From contig JANPJV010000186.1 of NCBI GenBank assembly GCA_031425695.1, forward strand, positions 1 to 12,505: a stretch of DNA of 12,505 bases, in the 5' to 3' direction. Below the pieces are notes generated by a model that made no database searches, was not told where the DNA came from, and was given only the letters and a program-made list of their open reading frames with translations. Source of the DNA: JANPJV01 sp031425695 (GTDB lineage: Bacteria; Pseudomonadota; Gammaproteobacteria; Xanthomonadales; SZUA-5). The translations under genes and the position numbers were made by a program. Below are positions 6,560-12,505 of this stretch, one piece after another (within the stretch, counting starts at the first letter, position 1; every line of letters begins with the position of its first letter).

Positions 6560-7429
6560 TCAATCTCTATCGCCCATGTCGTCGATGCTGGTGGGATCGG
6601 CGGCGTCGGCGCGGGTTTGTGCGCAGTCGACCGCGATGAACTCGGGTTCGTCCTGCAGCTTCAACGCGGTCAGCTTGCCGCCCCAGACGCAGCCGGTGTC
6701 GATGCCGAAGACGCCCATGCCCTGGAAGCGCCCGAGCGCCGACCAATGGCCGATGACGACACGAAAGTCGCGTGGTTTGCTGCCGGGTGTTTCGAACCAT
6801 GGGTAGTAGCCGGCGGGCTGGCTGCCGGGCACGCCTTTGGCGTCGAAATGCATCTGGCCACGCGGATCGCAATAGCGCATGCGCGTGAACGCGTTGATCG
6901 TCGCGCGCGTGCGATCGAGGCCTTTCAGCCGCCGGCTCCAGCCGCCCGGCTTGTCGCCATACATGCGCAGCAGGACGTTCTTGAAGTCCTTGCTACGCAA
7001 CTCTTTCTCGACGCGCTCAGCTTCGAGGCGCGCGCGCTCGAGCGTCCATTGTGGTGCGAGACCCGCGTGGATCATGACGAAGCGAAGCTGCTCGTCGTAA
7101 TGCAGCAGCGGGCGCTGGCGCAGCCAGTCGATCAGCTCCTGGCCATCTTCGGCCTCGAGAACCCGGCGCAGGTCCTGGTTCTTCTGACGGCGATCCAATT
7201 GCTTGACGCTCTCGGCCACCAGGTGCAGGTCGTGGTTGCCGAGCACGCTGATCGCGGCATCGCCGAGGTTGCGGATGAAGCGCAGCGTTTCCAGCGACTG
7301 GCCGCCGCGGTTGACCAGGTCGCCCGTGAACCACAGGCGGTCCTTTGCGGGATCGAACGCGAGTCGGTCGAGCAGCCGCACCAGGGTGTCATAGCAACCC
7401 TGGACATCGCCGATAGCGTAGGTGCTCAC
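6560..7429 (-). CDS. apaH: Symmetrical bis(5'-nucleosyl)-tetraphosphatase
   Basis: A 289-residue calcineurin-like metallophosphoesterase that splits Ap4A symmetrically into two ADP; family members also act on related dinucleotides and can remove Np4 caps from RNA. The metal-binding motifs are in order: GDVQGC (7-12), GDLVNRGGQS (36-45), GNHDLH (64-69), MIHAGLAPQW (about 120-129) and VIGHWSALG (about 222-230), followed by the C-terminal GIDTGCVWGGKLTAL typical of ApaH. The start is a GTG at 7427-7429; MSTYAIGDVQG is the normal family N terminus and no better start exists. It lies 16 bp after apaG in the same direction, so the two form an operon. It runs convergent to folA. Confidence 0.96.
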   Translation of the reverse strand: MSTYAIGDVQGCYDTLVRLLDRLAFDPAKDRLWFTGDLVNRGGQSLETLRFIRNLGDAAISVLGNHDLHLVAESVKQLDRRQKNQDLRRVLEAEDGQELIDWLRQRPLLHYDEQLRFVMIHAGLAPQWTLERARLEAERVEKELRSKDFKNVLLRMYGDKPGGWSRRLKGLDRTRATINAFTRMRYCDPRGQMHFDAKGVPGSQPAGYYPWFETPGSKPRDFRVVIGHWSALGRFQGMGVFGIDTGCVWGGKLTALKLQDEPEFIAVDCAQTRADAADPTSIDDMGDRD

Positions 7430-7445
7430 GGTGTGTGGGATCCGT

Positions 7446-7829
7446 TCAATGCAAAGTTCGCGGAACGGACAGCGTGAACGGCGGGATCATTGCTTCGAAC
7501 AAAGTACCGTCGTCGGCAATCATCTGATAGCTGCCACGCATGGTGCCGACATTGGTCTCGAGGACGGCGCCGCTGGTGTACTCGAACTGTTCCCCGGGGC
7601 GCACCCACGGCTGCTCGCCCACGACGCCGTCACCGCGCACTTCCTGGAGCTTGCCGTTGGCATCGGCGATCAGCCAGTGGCGCGTGAGCAGGCGTGCGGG
7701 CAGCTCGCCCACATTGCGGATTTCGATCGTGTAGGCAAACACGAAACGATGTTCGGCCGGCTGCGACTGTTCGTCGACATAGCGCGTCGACACATTCACT
7801 TCGATGCGGTAGCGCGGGTCTGGATTCAT
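7446..7829 (-). CDS. apaG: ApaG domain protein (Co2+/Mg2+ efflux-associated)
   Basis: A 127-residue protein, the normal length for ApaG (about 125 in E. coli). It is a single immunoglobulin-like beta-sandwich domain, with the family signature GDGVVGEQPWVRPGEQFEY and TSGAVLETNVGTMRGSYQM in the second half. Its biochemical role is not firmly known; mutants in enterobacteria affect cobalt resistance. The start is chosen at the ATG at 7827-7829, since MNPDPRYRIEV fits the family; the frame continues upstream to a TTG at 7871 but without family-like sequence. Neither start has a good ribosome site. It heads the apaG-apaH unit. The rsmA/pdxA genes that often precede it are replaced here by divergent nadA. 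Confidence 0.93.
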   Translation of the reverse strand: MNPDPRYRIEVNVSTRYVDEQSQPAEHRFVFAYTIEIRNVGELPARLLTRHWLIADANGKLQEVRGDGVVGEQPWVRPGEQFEYTSGAVLETNVGTMRGSYQMIADDGTLFEAMIPPFTLSVPRTLH

Positions 7830-7912
7830 GGCCCGATAAATAGCGACAAGCAGGTGACGGGCGCAACACAAAACTCAACTGTGCGCTTTCACCAAGCCTT
7901 GGCAATGCGAGC

Positions 7913-7940
7913 TTGACTGGCTTTTGCTCATCAGTAGCAT
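7913..7940 (+). promoter_or_regulatory. Probable nadA promoter
   Basis: TTGACT (7913-7918, five of six to the sigma-70 -35) is followed after 16 bp by TAGCAT (7935-7940, four of six to the -10). Transcription would start near 7947, giving a leader of about 29 bases before the GTG at 7976 and leaving the upstream TTG at 7949 effectively without a leader. Confidence 0.5.
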
Positions 7941-7975
7941 AAGGGTGATTGCGCCGGTCACGAGAAGGAAGTGGA

Positions 7976-8986
7976 GTGATTGCAGAGGCTGTTGCTGTGC
8001 TTGCCGAGCCCGTGGATGCGTACTCGACCCTGCCGCTGCGCATGCGCTCGCGCATCCCGCCCGAAGAATGGGCGCTGCACCAGCCGCTGATCGACGACAT
8101 CCAGCGCCTCAAGAAGTCCCGGCGCGCGGTGGTGCTGGCACACAACTACCAGGCGCCCGAGATCTATCACGGCATCGCCGACATCGTGGGTGACTCACTG
8201 GCCCTGGCACAGCGAGCGGTCGACACCGACAGCGACGTGATCGTCGTCTGTGGCGTGCATTTCATGGCCGAGACGGCCAAGTTGCTAAACCCGTCGAAGA
8301 CCGTGCTGATGCCCGACATGGATGCCGGCTGTTCGCTGGCGACCTCGATCACGCCCGCCGATATCCGGCTGTTGCGCCAGCGCTATCCGGGCGCGCCGGT
8401 GGTCTGCTACGTCAATACGTCAGCCGCGGTCAAGGCCGAGGCCGATGTCTGCTGCACCTCGGCCAATGCGCTGCATATCGTCGAGTCGCTGCGCGAGGAC
8501 ACGGTCATCTTCGTGCCGGATCGCTATCTCGGCCGATTTGTTGCCAGCCAGACGCGCAAGCGGCTGATCCTGTGGGAAGGCGCCTGCGAAGTGCACGAGC
8601 GATTCTCGGGTCCACAGATTGCGGCGCTGCGCGCACCAGGCGTCCGCGTCATCGCCCATCCCGAGTGCCCGCCCGAAGTCCTCGCGCAAGCCGACTTCGT
8701 GGGCTCGACGGCTGCCATGTCGGCGGATATCCGGCGCAGCGGCGCAGGGCGCGTGGTGCTCATTACCGAGTGTTCGATGGCCGCCAACCTGGCGCTAGAG
8801 TTCCCTGACGTCGAGTTCACCCAGCCGTGCAACCTCTGCCCGCACATGCGCCGCATCACCCTACCCAAAGTGCGGGATGCGCTGCGCGATCTGCGACCCA
8901 CGGTCGAGATCGATGCCAGCGTCGCCCATGCCGCTCGACGTTCCCTGCAGCGGATGCTCGAATTCGGTCGCAGGGAGGCCGCCTGA
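7976..8986 (+). CDS. nadA: Quinolinate synthase A
   Basis: A 336-residue [4Fe-4S] enzyme that condenses iminoaspartate with dihydroxyacetone phosphate to quinolinate in de novo NAD synthesis. Key features in this numbering are VLAHNYQAPEI with His56, GDSLALAQ, VCGVHFMAETAK with cluster ligand Cys92, GACEVHERF with Cys204, HPECPPEV, VGSTAAM, and PCNLCPHMRRITL with Cys278 as the likely third ligand and Cys275 three residues before it. All expected residues are present. I chose the GTG at 7976 because AAGGA at 7965-7969 is ideally spaced (six bases); the frame also opens at a TTG at 7949, which has no ribosome site. It is divergent from apaG and precedes nadB, which supplies its substrate. Confidence 0.96.
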   Translation: MIAEAVAVLAEPVDAYSTLPLRMRSRIPPEEWALHQPLIDDIQRLKKSRRAVVLAHNYQAPEIYHGIADIVGDSLALAQRAVDTDSDVIVVCGVHFMAETAKLLNPSKTVLMPDMDAGCSLATSITPADIRLLRQRYPGAPVVCYVNTSAAVKAEADVCCTSANALHIVESLREDTVIFVPDRYLGRFVASQTRKRLILWEGACEVHERFSGPQIAALRAPGVRVIAHPECPPEVLAQADFVGSTAAMSADIRRSGAGRVVLITECSMAANLALEFPDVEFTQPCNLCPHMRRITLPKVRDALRDLRPTVEIDASVAHAARRSLQRMLEFGRREAA

Positions 8987-9089
8987 GCTTGGCCGGTGCT
9001 CGTGTCGGGCCTTCTCGGAACGGAATTTCGTCCAATTCTTGTCCAACCGCTCGATGGGAGGCTGCCCGCGTAACAAAATGCGACTAAAC

Positions 9090-9107
9090 TGTGTGGTTCC
9101 TCACACA
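9090..9107. promoter_or_regulatory. Inverted repeat in the nadA-nadB gap
   Basis: TGTGTG (9090-9095) and CACACA (9102-9107) flank six bases. It directly follows TAAACT (9085-9090), which could be a -10 box, though no matching -35 is visible. It could be an operator over a transcription start or an RNA hairpin; the evidence is positional only. Confidence 0.35.
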
Positions 9108-9141
9108 CCGAGGAAGGTTTCTTCATCACACTGGCCGCGAT

Positions 9142-9160
9142 GATCGGTCAATGACCGATC
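9142..9160. promoter_or_regulatory. Perfect 19-bp palindrome 19 bp before nadB
   Basis: GATCGGTCA (9142-9150), one central A, TGACCGATC (9152-9160): nine-base arms without mismatch. In DNA it would suit a dimeric repressor; in RNA it would form an eight-pair stem with loop AAU just ahead of GGAG (9163-9166) and the nadB ATG at 9180. I do not recognise it as the site of a known NAD regulator (NadR, NrtR, NiaR or NadQ), and no regulator gene for it lies in the window. Confidence 0.55.
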
Positions 9161-9179
9161 CAGGAGCGGGGACGAGGCA

Positions 9180-10691
9180 ATGTCGGAACGGTTCGACCTC
9201 ATCGTCATCGGCAGTGGCGCGGCAGGCTTGAGCGTCGCCCTCAGCGCCGTCGGACTGCGCGTAGCGATCGTCAGCCGCGGCATGCTCGGCCTCGACGGTA
9301 CGAGTTGCTGGGCGCAGGGCGGCATGGCGGTGGCGCTCGGCCCTGGCGACTCGGCCGGACAGCACGCAGCCGATACCATCAATGCCGGTGCCCGACAAAA
9401 CAACAAGTCGGCGGTGCGCTGGCTCGCGGAAGCCGCGCCGGATGTGGTGCGTTGGCTGCTTGCCCTCGGGGTCCAGTTCGACACCGTCAACGGCCGCCTC
9501 GCGCTGGGTCGCGAAGCAGCACACTCCTTCCCGCGCGTCTTGCACGCGGGCGGCGATGCAACCGGTGCCGAGCTCATGCGCGTCATGCGCGAGACCGTCT
9601 GCCAACAGAGCTGGATCGAGCGGTTCGAATTCTGCGAAGCTTGCGAACTGCTCAAGCACGCGGGCAATGTCGTCGGCGTCAGCGTGCGCAACCGGCATGG
9701 CGAGGTGGAACGATTGCTGGCGCCGAACGTCGTCCTGGCCACTGGCGGCGTCGGACAGCTGTTCCGGCACACGAGCAACCCCAGCGAGGCCGATGGCAGC
9801 GGGCTCGCCCTGGCCTACCACGCTGGCGCTGATTTCAGCGACATGGAATTCGTGCAATTCCATCCAACCGCGATGGCTCCGGAGGATGCGAGCCAGAACG
9901 TGCAACTGCCCCTGATCACCGAAGCCCTGCGGGGAGCCGGCGCAGTGCTCGTCAATGAGACGGGCGCCCGTTTCCTGGGCGCAGCCAACGCCCAGCTCGA
10001 GCTTGCGCCGCGCGACGTCCTTGCGCGTGCAGTCTGCGAGCAGATCGCCAACGGGCATCGGGTTTACCTGGACGCGCGTGTACTCGGGGATGGCATTCGC
10101 ACGCGTTTCCCAACCTTCGTGCAGAACTGCGCCACGCGTGGGCTCGATCCGCGCGCGCATCTCATTCCAGTCGTTCCGGCCGCCCACTACCACATGGGCG
10201 GAATCAAGGTCGACCTGCACAGCATGACCCGGGTGCCCGGCCTCTATGCGGTCGGTGAAGTCGCCTGCACCGGCGTGCACGGCGCGAACCGCCTCGCCAG
10301 CAACTCGCTGCTCGAGGCCATTGCTTTCGGGCGCGCGCTTGGCGAGCGACTGGCGCAGCGCGGCGAGAGTGCGCCGATTGCCAATGCCGATGCAGCGATC
10401 GGTCACGCGACTCGGACGCCCTCTGCAAACGACCACTTGGTGCTGGGGCGTTTGCGCCAGCTGATGTCGGCGCAAGTTGGCGTGATCCGCAATGTAGAAG
10501 GTCTGCACAGCGCCTCGCAGCAGATCCAGGTGCTTGAGCGCCGCTGCCTGGCCGGGTCACCGGTCCTGCGTCAGCTGCTGGTTGCGCGGCTGATCATCGA
10601 TGCCGCCTTGCGCCGCCGCGAGAGCGTCGGCGCGCATTTCATCGATGGCGAGCGCACGCGCCGCTATGGGAACAGCCAGGCCGTTGCCTGA
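9180..10691 (+). CDS. nadB: L-aspartate oxidase
   Basis: A 503-residue FAD enzyme of the succinate dehydrogenase/fumarate reductase flavoprotein group, oxidising L-aspartate to iminoaspartate for NadA. The FAD-binding IGSGAAGLSVAL (10-21) is followed by the NadB-typical SCWAQGGMAVAL (42-53), REAAHSFPRVLHAGGDATG (111-129), LATGGVGQLF (186-195), EFVQFHPTAM (223-232), ELAPRDVLAR (274-283), AAHYHMGGIKVD (334-345) and GEVACTGVHGANRLASNSLLEA (359-380). Length and active-site motifs are normal. The helical C-terminal region (about 410-490) is also typical. The start is supported by the FAD motif; its ribosome site is imperfect (GGAG far, GAGG very near). It follows nadA by 193 bp with a palindrome between, so it may have its own control. 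nadC is not adjacent. Confidence 0.95.
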   Translation: MSERFDLIVIGSGAAGLSVALSAVGLRVAIVSRGMLGLDGTSCWAQGGMAVALGPGDSAGQHAADTINAGARQNNKSAVRWLAEAAPDVVRWLLALGVQFDTVNGRLALGREAAHSFPRVLHAGGDATGAELMRVMRETVCQQSWIERFEFCEACELLKHAGNVVGVSVRNRHGEVERLLAPNVVLATGGVGQLFRHTSNPSEADGSGLALAYHAGADFSDMEFVQFHPTAMAPEDASQNVQLPLITEALRGAGAVLVNETGARFLGAANAQLELAPRDVLARAVCEQIANGHRVYLDARVLGDGIRTRFPTFVQNCATRGLDPRAHLIPVVPAAHYHMGGIKVDLHSMTRVPGLYAVGEVACTGVHGANRLASNSLLEAIAFGRALGERLAQRGESAPIANADAAIGHATRTPSANDHLVLGRLRQLMSAQVGVIRNVEGLHSASQQIQVLERRCLAGSPVLRQLLVARLIIDAALRRRESVGAHFIDGERTRRYGNSQAVA

Positions 10692-10763
10692 GCCCGTTCG
10701 CACAGAGAAGGTGCAGCATGGCGATTTCTACCGCATCCTAGCGGCAAGCCGGGGAGGATGCCG

Positions 10764-11423
10764 ATGCGCCGTACAGGGTTGACGCTGTTGCTGGCGTACC
10801 TGCTCCAGGTCGGCGCGGTAGCGGCGCAAGGTTCGACTGACTACGCCGCGTTGCACGGGGTCTTCAAGGCCAGTTCGGCCGTCACTGGCTTCGAGCGCCT
10901 GCTCGCCATCCCCAAGATCCAGAGCAAGAACCCGGACGTTCCGGCCGATTCGATCGCGATCGTGATCAAGGCGCGCGGCGGCGACATTGCGGTACCGATT
11001 GACCGCCAGGGCCGCGCCACCTTTCCATTGTCGGATGCCCTGATCGCGGAGAACCCGCGCGTCGTCAGCAACCAGCCGGCCGGCAGCCTGCGCGTCAGCC
11101 TGGTCGTCGAGGTCAAGCCGCCCGCACACGTTCGCGTCTCTTTTGCCGAGCTGGCGCAGGCCATGGTCGATGTCGAGGCGGCCATGCGCGCGCTCGGCAA
11201 TGACTACCAAGGCGGTGCGATCGAAGGACTCGAGTTTCGTTTCGACCCGGCGGCCCGCGCACAGATGAGCATTAGCGGCAGCGAGCGCGAGGATCTCCTG
11301 GTGGCCGATCCCAATGGTCGCGTCTTCCTGCGCCGCGACGGTCCCGCCCGCTCCAAGGATGCGATGGTGGCCTTCTCCGCGCCGCCGCACCAAGTGTTGC
11401 CGCGCGTCTCCAACCAGCCCTGA
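10764..11423 (+). CDS. Signal-peptide hypothetical protein with possible internal repeat
   Basis: A 219-residue protein I do not recognise. Residues 1-20 form a signal peptide (MRRTGLTLLLAYLLQVGAVAA, cleaved after an AlaAla), so it is exported, probably periplasmic. The mature part is beta-rich with a helical middle (FAELAQAMVDVEAAMRALG). Two sections look alike: residues about 60-108 (IVIKARGGDIAVPIDRQGRATFPL, ending ENPRVVSNQP) and about 165-219 (MSISGSEREDLLVADPNGRVFL, ending LPRVSNQP), suggesting a duplicated small beta domain. I prefer the ATG at 10764 to the one at 10758, since GGGGAGG (10751-10757) touches the latter but is six bases from the former. It lies 72 bp after nadB in the same direction and could be co-transcribed. 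Confidence 0.75.
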   Translation: MRRTGLTLLLAYLLQVGAVAAQGSTDYAALHGVFKASSAVTGFERLLAIPKIQSKNPDVPADSIAIVIKARGGDIAVPIDRQGRATFPLSDALIAENPRVVSNQPAGSLRVSLVVEVKPPAHVRVSFAELAQAMVDVEAAMRALGNDYQGGAIEGLEFRFDPAARAQMSISGSEREDLLVADPNGRVFLRRDGPARSKDAMVAFSAPPHQVLPRVSNQP

Positions 11424-11500
11424 GCCAGCCCGGCTCCGGCCCGGAGTTGCCGACGGAGCGCTCGGTAGACTTGCTCTCCCGATACGGTTGGAGCTCGCGC

Positions 11501-12148
11501 ATGTCATTACCGGTACTGCTGATCGGCAACAAAAACTACTCCTCCTGGTCGCTGCGCCCGTGGCTCCTGCTGCGACATTTCGAGGTCGCCTTCGAAGAGC
11601 GGCGGCTGCCGCTGGACACACCCGAGTTCCAGGTCGAGATCGCGCGTTGGTCGCCGGCTCGCCGGGTACCGGTGCTCATCGACGGCGAGGAGCGCATCTG
11701 GGACTCGCTCGCAATCTGCGAGACGGTCAACGAGCGCTGGCTGGCCGGCGCTGGATGGCCACGCGACGGTCGCGCGCGAGCGCAAGCACGCGCGATCACT
11801 TGCGAGATGCATTCGGGCTTCGCATCGCTGCGCACCGAGATGCCCATGAACGTGCGGCGCGAACCTCGCGCTGTGCAGCTGAGCACAGCGGCCAAAGCCG
11901 ATTGCGCGCGTGTGTTCGCGATCTGGGGAGAGTGCCTGCAGCGGTCGGGCGGGCCGTGGTTGTTCGGCGACTTTTCGATTGCCGATACCTTCTATGGGCC
12001 GGTAGCCTGGCGCTTTCGCGGCTATGGATTGATGGTGCCGGAACCGGCCGCGCGCTTGCAGCATGCGCTGTTGAGCCATCCCGGGATGGTGGAGTGGGAG
12101 CTCGCTGCGCGTGCCGAAGTCGAACACTTGCCCCAGGACGAGCTCTAG
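11501..12148 (+). CDS. Glutathione S-transferase family protein
   Basis: A 215-residue soluble protein of the glutathione S-transferase superfamily. Residues about 3-80 form the thioredoxin-like domain: IGNKNYSSWSLRPWLLL (8-24) carries serines 14, 15 and 17, candidates for the glutathione-activating residue. Pro57 in RVPVLIDG is the conserved cis-proline, and Asp68-Ser69 in WDSLAICE is the glutathione gamma-glutamyl contact. Residues about 95-205 form the helical domain, with GDFSIADTFYGPVAWRF as the N-capping region. This IGNKNYSSWSLRPW subgroup is common in proteobacteria and its substrates are mostly unknown. GGAG at 11490-11493 is seven bases before the ATG at 11501, which fits the family N terminus better than the in-frame ATG at 11447. 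Confidence 0.9.
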   Translation: MSLPVLLIGNKNYSSWSLRPWLLLRHFEVAFEERRLPLDTPEFQVEIARWSPARRVPVLIDGEERIWDSLAICETVNERWLAGAGWPRDGRARAQARAITCEMHSGFASLRTEMPMNVRREPRAVQLSTAAKADCARVFAIWGECLQRSGGPWLFGDFSIADTFYGPVAWRFRGYGLMVPEPAARLQHALLSHPGMVEWELAARAEVEHLPQDEL

Positions 12149-12345
12149 CTCATGTGGGGGGACAGGGCGTCACCTCGACGGCAATTGTTGCGAAGTGGCA
12201 TATGTAAAGGGAAAGGCAAACAAGCGGCATACAACGCGTGCATAAGCCCGCACAGCGGCGTATAAAGGCGACCCCGGCAACGCAACCATCATTGCCGGGT
12301 CGCTGAACGAGTCCCAGGTCTTCACAAAAAAGTTTCTACGGGATG
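12149..12345. other. Upstream region of rRNA promoter with phased repeats
   Basis: No gene is seen. Three imperfect copies of AGYGGCRTA lie at 12194-12202, 12223-12231 and 12254-12262, spaced 29 and 31 bases apart, close to three helical turns. They are followed by a hairpin at 12268-12303 and an A/T tract at 12321-12338 (cacaaaaaagttt) next to the -35 box, resembling an UP element. This layout suits activator sites and alpha-subunit contacts of an rRNA promoter. Confidence 0.4.
12268..12303. terminator. Long hairpin between GST gene and rRNA promoter
   Basis: GCGACCCCGGCAA (12268-12280) pairs with TTGCCGGGTCGC (12292-12303) over 12 base pairs with one bulged C and an 11-base loop. There is no T-run, so it is a doubtful intrinsic terminator; it could instead be a protein site or insulate the rRNA promoter from read-through. 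Confidence 0.4.
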
Positions 12346-12373
12346 TTGACAGCGGGTTTTTATGAGATATGAT
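12346..12373 (+). promoter_or_regulatory. Strong sigma-70 promoter of an rRNA operon
   Basis: A perfect TTGACA (12346-12351), a 16-bp spacer and TATGAT (12368-12373, five of six). An A/T-rich tract lies just upstream. Transcription should start near 12380 and read through the boxB/boxA leader, as expected for a ribosomal RNA promoter; rRNA promoters often have a 16-bp spacer. Confidence 0.85.
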
Positions 12374-12505
12374 GGTTGGCTCACCCGGCGAGATGCTGGT
12401 GAGGCGGGAAAGGCGGCTCGGCTGCCAAGGTTCTTTAAAAACGGATTCGGAGTGTCTTGTGTGGGCGCTTGAGCGGACGATAAGTCTGCAAAAGAGCGTC
12501 CATGA
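12374..12505 (+). ncRNA. 5' leader of an rRNA operon (16S gene lies beyond the window)
   Basis: Downstream of the promoter the sequence carries boxB/boxA and then TGTGTGGGCGCTTG (12459-12472), which resembles the conserved GTGTGGGTGCTTG stretch in the 16S precursor leader of pseudomonads and xanthomonads. No part of mature 16S rRNA is reached before the window ends at 12505. The segment would belong to the RNase III-processed precursor. Confidence 0.75.
12412..12441 (+). promoter_or_regulatory. rRNA leader boxB-like hairpin and boxA antitermination element
   Basis: GGCGGC (12412-12417), loop TCG, GCTGCC (12421-12426) forms a small stem in the boxB position. Directly after it GGTTCTTTAAAAA (12429-12441) matches the bacterial boxA consensus TGCTCTTTAACAA closely. 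BoxA in the transcript recruits NusB-NusE and makes RNA polymerase resistant to Rho in rRNA operons. Confidence 0.8.

Noticed and set aside
6542..7477. Plus-strand open frame of 311 codons opposite apaH
   Set aside because: apaH is complete with all metallophosphatase motifs on the minus strand. The opposite frame starts inside the hairpin array and lacks a ribosome site.
9126..10508. Minus-strand open frame of 460 codons opposite nadB
   Set aside because: nadB has all family motifs on the plus strand. The antisense product shows no domain and its length follows from high GC content and codon bias.
11314..12207. Plus-strand open frame of 297 codons spanning the end of the hypothetical gene and the GST gene in another frame
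   Set aside because: The product is an Arg/Ala-rich shadow without domains. The GST frame has family motifs and a good ribosome site.
12255..12268. TATAAA at 12261-12266 as a second rRNA promoter
   Set aside because: No acceptable -35 lies 15-19 bp upstream, and the sequence is better explained as part of the third AGYGGCRTA repeat.

Overview
This GC-rich window looks like chromosomal DNA of a gammaproteobacterium, most likely of the Xanthomonadales/Lysobacterales side. I infer this from the convergent folA/apaH arrangement next to apaG (the same gene order as around folA in E. coli), the proteobacterial quinolinate pathway genes nadA and nadB, a DUF1684 protein with a signal peptide, and an rRNA-operon promoter and leader with a Pseudomonas/Xanthomonas-like boxA at the right end. 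The taxonomic call rests on family knowledge and general sequence character; no search was run.

Layout, left to right. Bases 1-132 are G/C homopolymer-rich and look like a poor-quality contig edge. Next is a divergent pair: a MocR-type (GntR HTH plus aminotransferase-fold) regulator on the minus strand and a pyridoxamine-phosphate-oxidase-like flavin protein on the plus strand, sharing an 83-bp promoter region with a palindrome. A 65-codon minus-strand gene with an excellent ribosome binding site overlaps the oxidase tail to tail. Then come a secreted DUF1684 protein, a 145-bp foldback element, a secreted amidohydrolase with an unusual N-terminal region, and folA (dihydrofolate reductase), whose start overlaps the amidohydrolase stop as ATGA. 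folA converges on apaG-apaH (diadenosine tetraphosphate hydrolase operon) across 138 bp holding four near-perfect hairpins in tandem. nadA is divergent from apaG and is followed, after a 193-bp gap with two inverted repeats, by nadB. A signal-peptide hypothetical protein and a glutathione S-transferase-family protein follow. The last 357 bp carry no gene but hold a strong sigma-70 promoter, boxB-like and boxA elements and a conserved leader motif. This is the upstream region of an rRNA operon whose 16S gene would begin beyond the window.

Functionally, most of the window is housekeeping. NadB oxidises L-aspartate to iminoaspartate and NadA condenses it with dihydroxyacetone phosphate to quinolinate, the de novo start of NAD; the third gene, nadC, is not here. 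FolA regenerates tetrahydrofolate, and ApaH removes Ap4A and related dinucleotides. I see no CRISPR array, phage, toxin-antitoxin or defence system. The least explained signals are non-coding: the foldback element (3665-3809), the folA/apaH hairpin array (6442-6556), the palindrome before nadB (9142-9160), and three roughly helically phased repeats upstream of the rRNA promoter (12194-12262).
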